NCBI RefSeq assembly: GCF_001428335.1
Contig: NZ_LMSG01000001.1
Span: 186,841 to 250,840 of the forward strand
Reading direction: 5' to 3'
DNA from: Arthrobacter sp. Soil762
GTDB taxonomy: Bacteria; Actinomycetota; Actinomycetes; Actinomycetales; Micrococcaceae
DNA length: 64,000 nt
Positions 48,016 to 56,181 of the stretch are shown here, one piece after another. The first letter of the stretch is position 1; the number at the start of each line of letters is the position of its first letter. The translations under genes were made by a program, and so were the position numbers. The notes under the pieces are model-generated. The model was not told where the DNA came from and made no database searches. It worked only from the letters and a program-made list of their open reading frames with translations.

Positions 48016-48363
48016 TCAGGCGCTGCGCCGTTCGCCACGGCGTTCGCGCAGGATGGTCAGCCGGTCCTCGAGGATCTGCTCCAGCTCCGGAAGGGAACGG
48101 CGCTCCAGAAGCATGTCCCAGTGGGTACGGACAGCCTTTTCGTTGCTGGTGTCCGGACGTTCGCCGTCAACGAGGAGCGCTTCCTTGCCGGTCTTGGAAA
48201 CCCACACAGGAGGAATTTCAGCCTCTGAAGAGAACGTCACGAAGACCTGCTCGCCGTCCTCGCACCGGTATTCGACGCGCTGGCGCGGAGCCGGCTCAAC
48301 GCCGGACTCGGTCTCCATGCTCTGCGCGCCAAGGCGCATACCCCGCAGGCTGCGATCGCTCAT
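48016..48363 (-). CDS. rbpA: RNA polymerase-binding protein RbpA
   Basis: A 115-residue actinobacterial factor that binds RNA polymerase with the primary sigma factor and stabilises open complexes. The core YRCEDGEQVFVTFSSEAEIP and sigma-interaction C-terminus (THWDMLLERRSLPELEQILEDRL) are clear. Most cysteines of the zinc-binding version are absent: only one remains. It is thus a zinc-free type like the M. tuberculosis protein. The start at 48363 has GAGGGAG upstream. Two promoters precede a long leader. Confidence 0.95.
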   Translation of the reverse strand: MSDRSLRGMRLGAQSMETESGVEPAPRQRVEYRCEDGEQVFVTFSSEAEIPPVWVSKTGKEALLVDGERPDTSNEKAVRTHWDMLLERRSLPELEQILEDRLTILRERRGERRSA

Positions 48364-48464
48364 GTTTTCTCCCTCTGGTCGGTTCGCGGAGCAGGACTCC
48401 ACGCAAGCCGGAACGGCATAACCGCCCCGGACTACTGTGTGCACTGTGCTGCATCATAAGATTC

Positions 48465-48490
48465 AACGCATTGCGAAGCTTTCTTGTTCC
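48465..48490 (-). promoter_or_regulatory. SigR/SigH-like promoter of rbpA
   Basis: On the minus strand, GGAAC (48486-48490), exactly 18 nt, then GTT (48465-48467). This matches thiol-stress ECF sigma promoters; rbpA of Streptomyces is known to be SigR-controlled. The leader would be about 90 nt. Confidence 0.65.
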
Positions 48491-48521
48491 AGCGGATCTG
48501 GTCCGACCGGACAAATACTCA

Positions 48522-48549
48522 ATTATACCGGCGTGGGGCCCAGCCGCAA
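48522..48549 (-). promoter_or_regulatory. Housekeeping promoter of rbpA
   Basis: On the minus strand, TTGCGG (48544-48549), a 16-nt spacer and a perfect TATAAT (48522-48527). It resembles a SigA promoter and would give a leader of about 150 nt. Confidence 0.6.
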
Positions 48550-48611
48550 AACGGAAGGGGACCCGCGACCAAGCGCGAATCCCCTCCCGCCCCGTGTGAG
48601 GCAAATCCGTG

Positions 48612-49562
48612 TCAGGACCCAGGCTGTTTAGCGGGTTCCTCGTCGAACAGCCCGCCGCCGCCCGCGGTCGGATCAGGATTGGTACCGCCGAGCGCCTGGC
48701 CGATTCCCTTGAGTGCCTCGCCAATTTCGCTGGGAATGATCCACAGCTTGTTTGATGATCCCTCTGCGATTTTCGGAAGCGTCTGAAGGTACTGGTAGGC
48801 CAGGAGCTTCTGGTCGGGGTTGCCCTTGTGGATGGCGTCAAAGACCTTCTGGATGGCCTGCGCCTCACCGTCTGCGCGGAGGATGGCCGCCTTGGCGTCG
48901 CCCTCAGCCGCAAGGATCGACGCTTGCCGCTGGCCCTCGGCCGTGAGGATGGCGGACTGCTTGGTGCCTTCGGCCGTGAGGATCGCAGCGCGGCGGTCTC
49001 GCTCGGCCCGCATCTGCTTCTCCATCGAATCCTGGATCGAGTGGGGCGGGTCAATGGCCTTGAGCTCCACGCGCGAGACCCGGATGCCCCAGCGGCCGGT
49101 TGCCTCGTCCAAGACACCGCGCAGCTGGCCGTTGATCTGGTCGCGGGATGTGAGCGCCTCTTCCAGGTTCAGGCCACCCACAACGTTACGCAGGGTGGTA
49201 GTGGTGAGCTGCTCCACAGCCTGGATGTAATTGGCAATCTCATAGGTGGCTGCGCGCGGATCAGTGACCTGGAAGTACACCACAGTGTCGATGGACACCA
49301 CCAGGTTGTCTTCGGTGATGACCGGCTGCGGTGGAAAGGACACCACCTGCTCCCTCAGGTCCAGGAGCGGCAGGAGCCGGTCCACAAACGGGATCAGGAT
49401 GGTGAGTCCCGGGTTAAGGGTCCGCTGGTACTTGCCGAGCCGTTCAACGACGCCGGCCCTCGCCTGCGGGATAATCCGCACCGAGCGGACCAAGACAATG
49501 ATCACGAACACGATCAGGACCACCAGCACAATGGCCAGGGCGGCTCCTCCTGCGTTATCCAT
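48612..49562 (-). CDS. SPFH/Band 7 (stomatin-like) membrane protein
   Basis: A 316-residue protein. One N-terminal membrane segment (IVLVVLIVFVIIVLVR) precedes the SPFH domain (IPQARAGVVERLGKYQRTLNPGL to RVELKAIDPP) and an Ala/Glu coiled coil with repeated AILTAEG/ASILAAEG motifs. Such proteins oligomerise in membrane microdomains. The ATG at 49562 follows AGGAG. It directly follows an NfeD-like gene, its usual partner, 32 bp downstream. Confidence 0.92.
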   Translation of the reverse strand: MDNAGGAALAIVLVVLIVFVIIVLVRSVRIIPQARAGVVERLGKYQRTLNPGLTILIPFVDRLLPLLDLREQVVSFPPQPVITEDNLVVSIDTVVYFQVTDPRAATYEIANYIQAVEQLTTTTLRNVVGGLNLEEALTSRDQINGQLRGVLDEATGRWGIRVSRVELKAIDPPHSIQDSMEKQMRAERDRRAAILTAEGTKQSAILTAEGQRQASILAAEGDAKAAILRADGEAQAIQKVFDAIHKGNPDQKLLAYQYLQTLPKIAEGSSNKLWIIPSEIGEALKGIGQALGGTNPDPTAGGGGLFDEEPAKQPGS

Positions 49563-49594
49563 ACGACTCCTATTCCCCAATTGTTAGGCTGTAC

Positions 49595-50059
49595 TTAGGT
49601 CTGAGTGGCCTGCTCCGGCTGGGCGGAAACAACAGCCGTGGCCCCGTCGATGGCGGAGACCACTGCCTTCTGGCCGGCAGGCAGGACGCCGCCGGAGGAC
49701 CGGGCGCTCCAGACATCGCCCCCGATCTTGACGAGGCCACCGGTGGAGCTGACTGCTTCCATCACCAGGGCCTGCTCGCCAATGAGCCGGTCTATGTTGG
49801 TGCGCTGGTCGGCGGGTCCTTTTTTGAGGTGGCTTAGTGCCACCGGGCGGACAAAGGCGATCATCAGCAGTGAGACGACGCAGAACACGACAATTTGCAG
49901 CCACAGGTCAGCGCCGGCAAAATCTGCGACGAGCGCGGCAAGTGTTCCGCCGCCGAGCATGATGAAGAACAGGTCAAGGGTGATCATTTCGATCACTGCG
50001 AACGCGAGGAAGGCGGTGAGCCACAGGGCCCACCAGTTTTCGCCGAGCCATTCAAACAT
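49595..50059 (-). CDS. NfeD-family membrane protein
   Basis: A 154-residue short NfeD-like (NfeD1b) protein. Two to three hydrophobic segments fill residues 10-75 (WALWLTAFLAFAVIEM and LWLQIVVFCVVSLLMIAF), followed by an OB-fold domain (LIGEQALVMEAVSSTGGLVKIGGDVWSAR). It works with the SPFH protein encoded next, in membrane organisation or quality control. The start at 50059 follows AAGGGGG. Confidence 0.9.
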   Translation of the reverse strand: MFEWLGENWWALWLTAFLAFAVIEMITLDLFFIMLGGGTLAALVADFAGADLWLQIVVFCVVSLLMIAFVRPVALSHLKKGPADQRTNIDRLIGEQALVMEAVSSTGGLVKIGGDVWSARSSGGVLPAGQKAVVSAIDGATAVVSAQPEQATQT

Positions 50060-50160
50060 TCCGTCCCCCTTGACCATTCGGTAGCTGTCTATTTATCCTA
50101 GTCCGCCGGAAAGCAGGACGGCAGGTTGCGTGAAGGGCAGGGTTGAACGTGGCCAAGTCG

Positions 50161-51048
50161 TTACGGTGCGGACCGTGCCGGACGGAAGACCGTGATCCGG
50201 AATCGTGCCTCCACCTGGGTCGACACCCCGCCACTCCCGATTTTGGCCGTAATGGCCGTGCGGTCCAGGTGGTGCCCGGCCGGACCCATGAAGGCCAGGT
50301 CAGCCACCTCGCTGGGCGTTAGCATCATCAGGATATCCAGGTCCCGGGCGGACTCGGCGGCGAAGTGCGGCGAGAGGGATTCTGCCAGCCGCGCGTCCTT
50401 GTCGTCCTCAATGGACAGCATCCCTGCCTGGGCGGCAACGGCGGCCAGGTGTCCGGCGCGCGGCGTCACCACCACCAGCCTTCCGCCGGGGCGGAGGACC
50501 CGGGCGAATTCGGCGGCGTTGCGTGGAGCGAAGATCACCGTGATGGCGTCGACGGCGGCGTCGGCCACCGGGAGCGGCTGCCACACATCGCAGGCCAGGC
50601 TGATGGCCTCGGGGTTGAGGCGCGCGGCGCGGCGGAGCGCGAACTTGGAGATGTCGAGCGCGACGGCGGCGTAACTGGCCGTGCGCCGCTGCACCTCATC
50701 CAGCACCACCCTGAGATAGTGGCCGGTCCCCGTACCCGAATCGAGGACTGTGAATGGTTCGCCCGGGGTTATCCCGGGCACGACAGCGGCCGCGACGGCG
50801 TCTGCCAGGGGGCGGTAATGCCCGCGGTCGAGGAAAGCGAACCGGGCCGCCACCATCTCTGCGGTGTCGGCTTCAAAGACTGTCCCCTTGCCCACCAGCA
50901 GGTTGAAATAGCCCTGCTTCGCCGCGTCGAAGCCGTGCCCGGATCCGCAGACCAAGGCCTTGCGGGCCGCGTCACCCGGCCCGACCTGGACATTCAGTGC
51001 TGCGCCGCACACGGGGCAGCGCAGCGGAGGGCGAGGGCTTGATGGCAT
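50161..51048 (-). CDS. RlmA-like 23S rRNA guanine-N1 methyltransferase
   Basis: A 295-residue SAM-dependent methyltransferase. The N-terminal zinc finger is CPVCGAALN with a second pair in CGSGHGFD. SAM motif I is VLDSGTGTGHYLRVVL. The FNLLVGKG segment is typical of the RrmA/TlrB group methylating G745/G748 of 23S rRNA; tylosin-resistance paralogs look similar. The ATG at 51048 has TAAGAT 7 nt upstream (51056-51061, minus strand). A Met three codons earlier lies inside that hexamer, so it is unlikely to be the start. Confidence 0.87.
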   Translation of the reverse strand: MPSSPRPPLRCPVCGAALNVQVGPGDAARKALVCGSGHGFDAAKQGYFNLLVGKGTVFEADTAEMVAARFAFLDRGHYRPLADAVAAAVVPGITPGEPFTVLDSGTGTGHYLRVVLDEVQRRTASYAAVALDISKFALRRAARLNPEAISLACDVWQPLPVADAAVDAITVIFAPRNAAEFARVLRPGGRLVVVTPRAGHLAAVAAQAGMLSIEDDKDARLAESLSPHFAAESARDLDILMMLTPSEVADLAFMGPAGHHLDRTAITAKIGSGGVSTQVEARFRITVFRPARSAP

Positions 51049-51148
51049 ACGGACCATCTTAGGGCGGGGAGCGGGCCGGCGCGGAGCCCGCGCGAGTGGT
51101 CCGGCCGCATGTTCGCGTGGGGGAAAGCCGCACGTTAGGCTCACGTGG

Positions 51149-53146
51149 GTGAAGCCAGAACACCTCCCGCTGCTCAATTCCGTCGCCGCGCCGGCCGTTC
51201 ACCCGGACGGCAGCCGTGCTGTTGTGTCGGTGACCAGGCCGGATTTCACTGCTGATTCCTACGTGGGCCAGCTGTGGAACATCCCGTTGAACCAGGAGCA
51301 GCTGCCGCGGCGAATAACCAGGGGCTTCCGGGACACCGGCCCTGCGTTCTCTCCTGATGGACTGGTCCTCGCCTTCCTGCGGACAGGCGGACCATCATCG
51401 AAAGCGCAGCTCGTCGTGGTGGAGGCCGGCGGCGGTGAACCCCAGGTCATTACCGACAGGCTGCTCGGAGTGGAATCCTTCGCCTGGTCTCCTGATTCGC
51501 ACCGGATAGTCTTCAGCTCCCGCGAGCCCGAGGCCGGACGGTACGGCAGCAGCGAAGCCATCACCGCGGAGGCGGAGGCCCCACGGCTGATCTCCTCCTA
51601 CCAGTACAGGCTGAACAGCGTTGGCTACACGCGCGACAAGCCGCAGCAGCTGTTCATCGTGGACGTCCCGCAACTCGGCGGCGAACCGCTGGCACCGCCT
51701 GCGGCTCCGTCGCTGCCGGAAGCCCGGCAGCTGACATCGCTCGCCACGGACGCCAGCTCCGGAGTTTTCAGTGCAGACGGATCAGCCGTCTACTTCGTGG
51801 CAGCACCGCCGGAGAACGACGACGACTTGGCCACCTTGATCTACAGGGTGCCGGCCACCGGAGGCGACCCCCTCCCGGTGGATAAGGGAGTAGCCGCACC
51901 TCAAACCGTTTCGGAGGTCCGGCAGTCCCGGGACGGCAAATGGCTGTTCTACATTGCCCGGGACCTCGGCGGTTCGGGCCGCGACTTCGTGGCACGTAAC
52001 GCCGTGCTGTACTGCGTAACGGCCGACGGCGGAGTGCCGGTTGCGCTGACCGATCCTGAGTTGATGGACGTTGCGGCGCCGGGTGCCCGGATTGAGCTCC
52101 GCGGCCCGGACCACGCCGTGGTCCTGAACAACGCGCAAGGCTCGGTTGAACTCCTCGAGCTGGGGGCGACGGGCGGGCATGCCCTGCTGGTGCACGGCGA
52201 CAAGGTGGTTACGGGCGCTGCCTGGGCGGGTGGTTCGCTGCTCGTAGTATTCGGCGATCCGTCCACCCAGGGGGACGTCGGAGTGCTCGACGACGGGCAG
52301 CTGCGGCTGCTGACAGACTTTTCGGCCGTTCTGCGGACACAGACGGACATTGTGGTTCCACAGGAGCTGACGTTTGAGGCGCCCGATGGCTATCCCGTCC
52401 AAGGCTGGCTCGTCAGGCCTGCGGGCAAGGGTCCGCACCCGGTCCTGTTGAACATCCATGGCGGGCCGTTTGCCCAGTTCACCGTTGCCCTGTTCGACGA
52501 AGCCCAGGTGTACGCGGCTGCGGGCTATGCCGTGCTGATGTGCAATCCGCGCGGCTCTGCCGGCTACGGCCGGGAACACGGGCTGGCCATCAAGGGCCGC
52601 TTTGGCACCGACGACATGGAGGATGTCCTCGCGTTCCTGGACGGGGCGCTGGCCAAATTTCCGGCGCTGGACGCGGGCAGGCTGGGCATCATGGGCGGCT
52701 CGTACGGCGGATACTTGACCGCCTGGACCATCGCGCACCACCACAGGTTCCAGGGTGCCATTGTGGAGCGTGGATTCCTGGACCCGGTCAGTTTCGAGGG
52801 CTCGGCCGACATTGGCTGGTACTTCGGCAACGAATATCTCGGCAGCTCAACGGTGGAAGTCGCCGCACAAAGCCCGTTCGAACACGTGGGCAACGTGCAG
52901 ACCCCGACGCTGGTCATCCACAGCGAAAACGATCTCAGGTGTCCGCTGGAGCAGGGCCAGCGGTATTTCACGGCCCTGAAGCGGCGGGGTGTGGAAGCCC
53001 AGCTGCTGGTGTTCCCGGGCGAGGACCATGAACTTTCCCGATCAGGCAGGCCGCAGCACCGGCGTCAGAGATTCGAGCACATCCTGCGCTGGTGGGCCCG
53101 GTTCCTCCCGACCGACGCAAATCCGGCAGACGCATCGTCGGAGTGA
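51149..53146 (+). CDS. S9-family prolyl oligopeptidase-like peptidase
   Basis: A 665-residue serine peptidase. The N-terminal ~400 residues form a beta-propeller-like domain with repeated SPDG motifs. The alpha/beta-hydrolase domain carries the nucleophile in GIMGGSYGGYLT (Ser518), the Asp in HSENDLRCP and the His in GEDHELSRSG. It should cleave dipeptides or oligopeptides in the cytoplasm. GTG 51149 has TAGGCT (51136-51141) 7 nt upstream, fixing the start. Confidence 0.92.
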   Translation: MKPEHLPLLNSVAAPAVHPDGSRAVVSVTRPDFTADSYVGQLWNIPLNQEQLPRRITRGFRDTGPAFSPDGLVLAFLRTGGPSSKAQLVVVEAGGGEPQVITDRLLGVESFAWSPDSHRIVFSSREPEAGRYGSSEAITAEAEAPRLISSYQYRLNSVGYTRDKPQQLFIVDVPQLGGEPLAPPAAPSLPEARQLTSLATDASSGVFSADGSAVYFVAAPPENDDDLATLIYRVPATGGDPLPVDKGVAAPQTVSEVRQSRDGKWLFYIARDLGGSGRDFVARNAVLYCVTADGGVPVALTDPELMDVAAPGARIELRGPDHAVVLNNAQGSVELLELGATGGHALLVHGDKVVTGAAWAGGSLLVVFGDPSTQGDVGVLDDGQLRLLTDFSAVLRTQTDIVVPQELTFEAPDGYPVQGWLVRPAGKGPHPVLLNIHGGPFAQFTVALFDEAQVYAAAGYAVLMCNPRGSAGYGREHGLAIKGRFGTDDMEDVLAFLDGALAKFPALDAGRLGIMGGSYGGYLTAWTIAHHHRFQGAIVERGFLDPVSFEGSADIGWYFGNEYLGSSTVEVAAQSPFEHVGNVQTPTLVIHSENDLRCPLEQGQRYFTALKRRGVEAQLLVFPGEDHELSRSGRPQHRRQRFEHILRWWARFLPTDANPADASSE

Positions 53147-53174
53147 CGCGGAGGCGTGCTGGCGTGCAGGCGCG

Positions 53175-53840
53175 TCAGGGATTCTCGGGCAGGAAGCCCA
53201 GGGCCGCACGGGCCTTTCCGATCCCCGGCTCGGCCCAGTTGGCGGCGTACTCGGCGTTGGAGCTCAAGGACCTCAACTCGGCGCGGTCAACGTAGAGCGT
53301 GCCATGGAGGTGATCGGTTTCGTGCTGCACAATTCTTGCCTGCCAGCCCTCGAATTCCCGTTCCGACGCCAGGCCTCCGGGCGTGTCGAACCGGAGCAGC
53401 ACCCGTTCTGGCCGTACAACCACTGCCTGCAGGCCCGTCAGGGAGAGGCACCCCTCGAAGAACGCGGCGCTGTCCCTTCCGACGGCCGTGTAGTGCGGGT
53501 TGATGATGGTGAGGAACTCCAGCGGGCTACGGTGCCGCAGTGCAGCGGCCTCGGTGTCGACGTCGTACTGGTCCTCAAGGACTGCCAACTGCAGCGGGAT
53601 TCCGAGTTGCGGGGCGGCCAGCCCAACACCAGGGGCTTCGTGCATCACTTCGCGCATGAGGGCAATCAACTGGTCCAGCTCGCCGGCGCTGATCTGGCCG
53701 TCGAAGGACGCGGCCCGGTGGCGGAGTACGGGATTCCCTGCCTGGACGATAGGCGGCAGCGATCCCGCAGACAGGATTTCCTGCACCCGTTCCCTCAGGT
53801 GCGCAGGAGTGAATGAAGTGGGCGGTGATACAGCGGTCAT
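53175..53840 (-). CDS. def: Peptide deformylase
   Basis: A 221-residue metalloenzyme removing the formyl group from nascent proteins. All three motifs are present: GVGLAAPQLG (71-80), EGCLSL (129-134, metal Cys) and QHETDHLHG (172-180, HExxH). TAGGCT (53847-53852, minus strand) lies 6 nt before the ATG. The ~35-residue N-terminal extension is typical of actinobacterial type. It converges with the S9 peptidase gene. Confidence 0.95.
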   Translation of the reverse strand: MTAVSPPTSFTPAHLRERVQEILSAGSLPPIVQAGNPVLRHRAASFDGQISAGELDQLIALMREVMHEAPGVGLAAPQLGIPLQLAVLEDQYDVDTEAAALRHRSPLEFLTIINPHYTAVGRDSAAFFEGCLSLTGLQAVVVRPERVLLRFDTPGGLASEREFEGWQARIVQHETDHLHGTLYVDRAELRSLSSNAEYAANWAEPGIGKARAALGFLPENP

Positions 53841-53899
53841 GCGGAAAGCCTAGCGGTGGACGCCGCAGGGCGTCGGCCGCGTCGGCTAATGTCGATGCC

Positions 53900-54319
53900 A
53901 TGGCTGAACTGATTGCGTCCGAGCCCAACGCACTGGAAGTTGTCCTGGACTTTATCCGGACCCTGGAAGCCGGCGGTGACGGCGGGGCCATCGGCCGTTT
54001 CCTCGCTGCGGACTTCGTGTTGGTCGAGGCGCCGCATCTGCTCGCGGCTGAAGGCTCCACGCGGACGCGGGAGCAAGCGATGGCTGGCCTCGATCAAAGC
54101 GGCGAAGTAGTGGCGGACCAGAAGTTCGAGATCCGCCGCACTACCTGCGAAGGCGGTCGGGTTGTGGTGGAGGCCGACTGGTCGGCGAGGACGCTGATGG
54201 ACCTGCGGTACTGGGATGCCGGGGAGACCATCCGCGCCCGGACGTCGTCGGTCTTTGAAGTCCGGGACGGCCTGATCATCAGCCAGGACAGTTACGACTG
54301 CTACTTCGTGAATTTCTGA
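53900..54319 (+). CDS. SnoaL/NTF2-like protein
   Basis: A 139-residue NTF2-fold protein. The N-terminal helices (VLDFIRTLEAGGDGGAIGRFLAADFVLVEAP) and later beta strands (TSSVFEVRDGLIISQDSYDCYF) fit the SnoaL-like pocket fold used by isomerases and many uncharacterised proteins. TAATGT (53887-53892) lies 7 nt before the ATG. It lies next to, and converges with, the polyketide cassette, so a link to that pathway is possible but unproven. Confidence 0.75.
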   Translation: MAELIASEPNALEVVLDFIRTLEAGGDGGAIGRFLAADFVLVEAPHLLAAEGSTRTREQAMAGLDQSGEVVADQKFEIRRTTCEGGRVVVEADWSARTLMDLRYWDAGETIRARTSSVFEVRDGLIISQDSYDCYFVNF

Positions 54320-54342
54320 CCCGGCGCCCTCCGGCGCGGGGT
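54319..54342. terminator. Hairpin overlapping two convergent stops
   Basis: ACCCGGCGCC (54319-54328), a CTCC loop and GGCGCGGGGT (54333-54342) pair with one mismatch. The stem touches the stop codons of both converging genes, so it may end both transcripts. It has no T run. Confidence 0.4.
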
Positions 54343-55484
54343 TACTGCATGGTGAACCGGCGGGCCACCAGCCTGTTGGCCGCCGGAATGCCGGACACCG
54401 CGCTGACTGCATGGTTCCTCAACGCCAGGAACGGCGGCGCCAGCGGGCGCCCCAGCGTCATGTTTACTTCGGACTGCCATCGCGCCACCGAAGCGGCTTT
54501 ACGACGCCGGGCGGAATAGGCGTGCAGGAGCTGGCCAACCGGTTTCCCCGACAGGGCATCACAGATGATCGGCGCAAGTTCCGCCGCGTCCAGCCAGCCA
54601 AGGTTCATGCCCTGGCCGCCGATGGGGCTTATTTCATGGGCAGCATCACCGATCAGGACCGCCCGCCCCGCGACTGATCGGCATGCCACCGTGGAGCGCG
54701 GGCTGAAGCTGCTGAGCATGGTGTTGGTCGCCGGGTCCGGCCGGATCCCCGTGCGGTGGTGGACCATCCGCACCAGTTCGACCGCGTCCGGGACCGGTTC
54801 GGGCCGGGGAATCCGTACAACCCAGCGGCGGAGACCGCCCGGCAGCGGAAAGGATTCCACTATCCCTTCGGCCTCGAGGTACAGGACGGCTTCCTGCAGA
54901 TTTTCGCCGGAATCTGCGAAATCACCCATCACATAATGGTCGGGATAGGTTCGGGACGTGGCCGGGATGCCCAGCAGGCTGCGTATCAGGGACCGCGAGC
55001 CGTCGGCGGCGACCAAAAGCCGCGAGGTGATCCGGGTGCCGGCACCGCCCGTCTTGGTGGCGGCAGCTCGGACGGTGACCAGTCCGCCGTCGTCCGCTAT
55101 TTCCGTCACCCTGGCGCCCCTGACGAGCGCGGCACCGTCGAGTTCGTGTACACGCTGCTCCAGCAGGGATTCCGTTGTGACCTGGGCGAGCGACAGGACA
55201 AACGGGAAGCGCTCCGAGACCGACGCGAAAGACATTGACCCTACGGTCTTCGCGCCGCTGACTGCGATGCCGCCGCGGATCTGCACGCCGGCATCAACCA
55301 TGGCGCTGGCCACGGCTACCCTGTCCAGCGCCGCGAGGGCGGGGGGATGGATGCCGATGGCCCGCGAGTGGGGTTTCCGGTGGAGCCGCTGTTCAAGGAC
55401 CTGGACCGCGACGCCGTCCTGAAGCAGCAGGGCGGCGAGATACAGACCCACGGGTCCACCACCGACGATCACCACGTCAGCCAT
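54342..55484 (-). CDS. FAD-dependent monooxygenase of the phenolic-lipid cassette (SrsC-like)
   Basis: A 380-residue flavoprotein of the UbiH/PHBH group. The FAD-binding GxGxxG is VVIVGGGPVGLYLAALL at the N-terminus, and the second FAD motif is VLIGDAAHEISPIGGQGMNLG. In Streptomyces griseus the equivalent SrsC hydroxylates an alkylresorcinol to a quinol/quinone. Its start overlaps the upstream methyltransferase gene by 8 bp, so the cassette is an operon. Substrate identity is inferred from neighbours only. Confidence 0.85.
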   Translation of the reverse strand: MADVVIVGGGPVGLYLAALLLQDGVAVQVLEQRLHRKPHSRAIGIHPPALAALDRVAVASAMVDAGVQIRGGIAVSGAKTVGSMSFASVSERFPFVLSLAQVTTESLLEQRVHELDGAALVRGARVTEIADDGGLVTVRAAATKTGGAGTRITSRLLVAADGSRSLIRSLLGIPATSRTYPDHYVMGDFADSGENLQEAVLYLEAEGIVESFPLPGGLRRWVVRIPRPEPVPDAVELVRMVHHRTGIRPDPATNTMLSSFSPRSTVACRSVAGRAVLIGDAAHEISPIGGQGMNLGWLDAAELAPIICDALSGKPVGQLLHAYSARRRKAASVARWQSEVNMTLGRPLAPPFLALRNHAVSAVSGIPAANRLVARRFTMQ

Positions 55485-56178
55485 CGGGATGGTCCGGGCG
55501 GTGTACGAGGACCTGATGGAACGGGGAGTGGCGCTCCACCTGCCAGCCCGGGGGAGCGGCGGCGGTGAGTTCTGCCGGGGTGTAGCTGCGCCTGATTGAG
55601 GTCAGGCCGTCCGCACGGATGAACGAGCCGCGGAAGGGGAGGGCCGCCAGGGAGAAAAGTGCGTAGGCTGCGATGTTCCGGCGCAGGTCGTTGTGCAGGG
55701 AAATACGGCGCGCCAGGGCTTGCGAATCTGCCAGGAGCTCAGCCAGGTCTGCTGGTTGGAGGTGGTGCATGACGTGGTTCGAGATCACGACGTCGAACCG
55801 GCGGCCTTCGCGGACCAGGTCGGTGCTGTCCGCCTGGCGGAACCGGACTGAGGCGTGGTGGGGGCGGCGTGACGAGTAGCTGTATGCCCTGGCGTCCGGG
55901 TCAATGCCGGTGACCTCGAGCAGCAGTTTGTCCCGGGCGGACCAGAGGGCGAGCTGCCGTGCCAGGTCCCCACCGCCGCATCCTATGTCGAGGAGAGTGG
56001 TTTCAGTGTCGTGGGAGAGCAGAGGGCGTAGCTCGCGGCGGTACAGCTGCCGCCAGCCGGAGAAGAGCCGGTTCACCAGCTCGAATTGCCGGTACGTGAG
56101 CTCCAGTTTGGTGGGATCACAGTCCGGCAGGTCCATCATTTCCACGGCGTCCACAGCCCGTTGCCGCATCAGGGACAC
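55477..56178 (-). CDS. SAM-dependent methyltransferase of the phenolic-lipid cassette (SrsB-like)
   Basis: A 233-residue class I methyltransferase. Motif I is LLDIGCGGGDLARQLA, with VTGIDPDARAYSY and FDVVISNHVMHHL following. It probably O-methylates the PKS product. The GTG at 56178 lies 3 bp after the type III PKS stop; an in-frame ATG three codons later is an alternative. The gene overlaps the next by 8 bp, implying coupled translation. Confidence 0.85.
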   Translation of the reverse strand: MSLMRQRAVDAVEMMDLPDCDPTKLELTYRQFELVNRLFSGWRQLYRRELRPLLSHDTETTLLDIGCGGGDLARQLALWSARDKLLLEVTGIDPDARAYSYSSRRPHHASVRFRQADSTDLVREGRRFDVVISNHVMHHLQPADLAELLADSQALARRISLHNDLRRNIAAYALFSLAALPFRGSFIRADGLTSIRRSYTPAELTAAAPPGWQVERHSPFHQVLVHRPDHPDG

Positions 56179-56181
56179 AGG

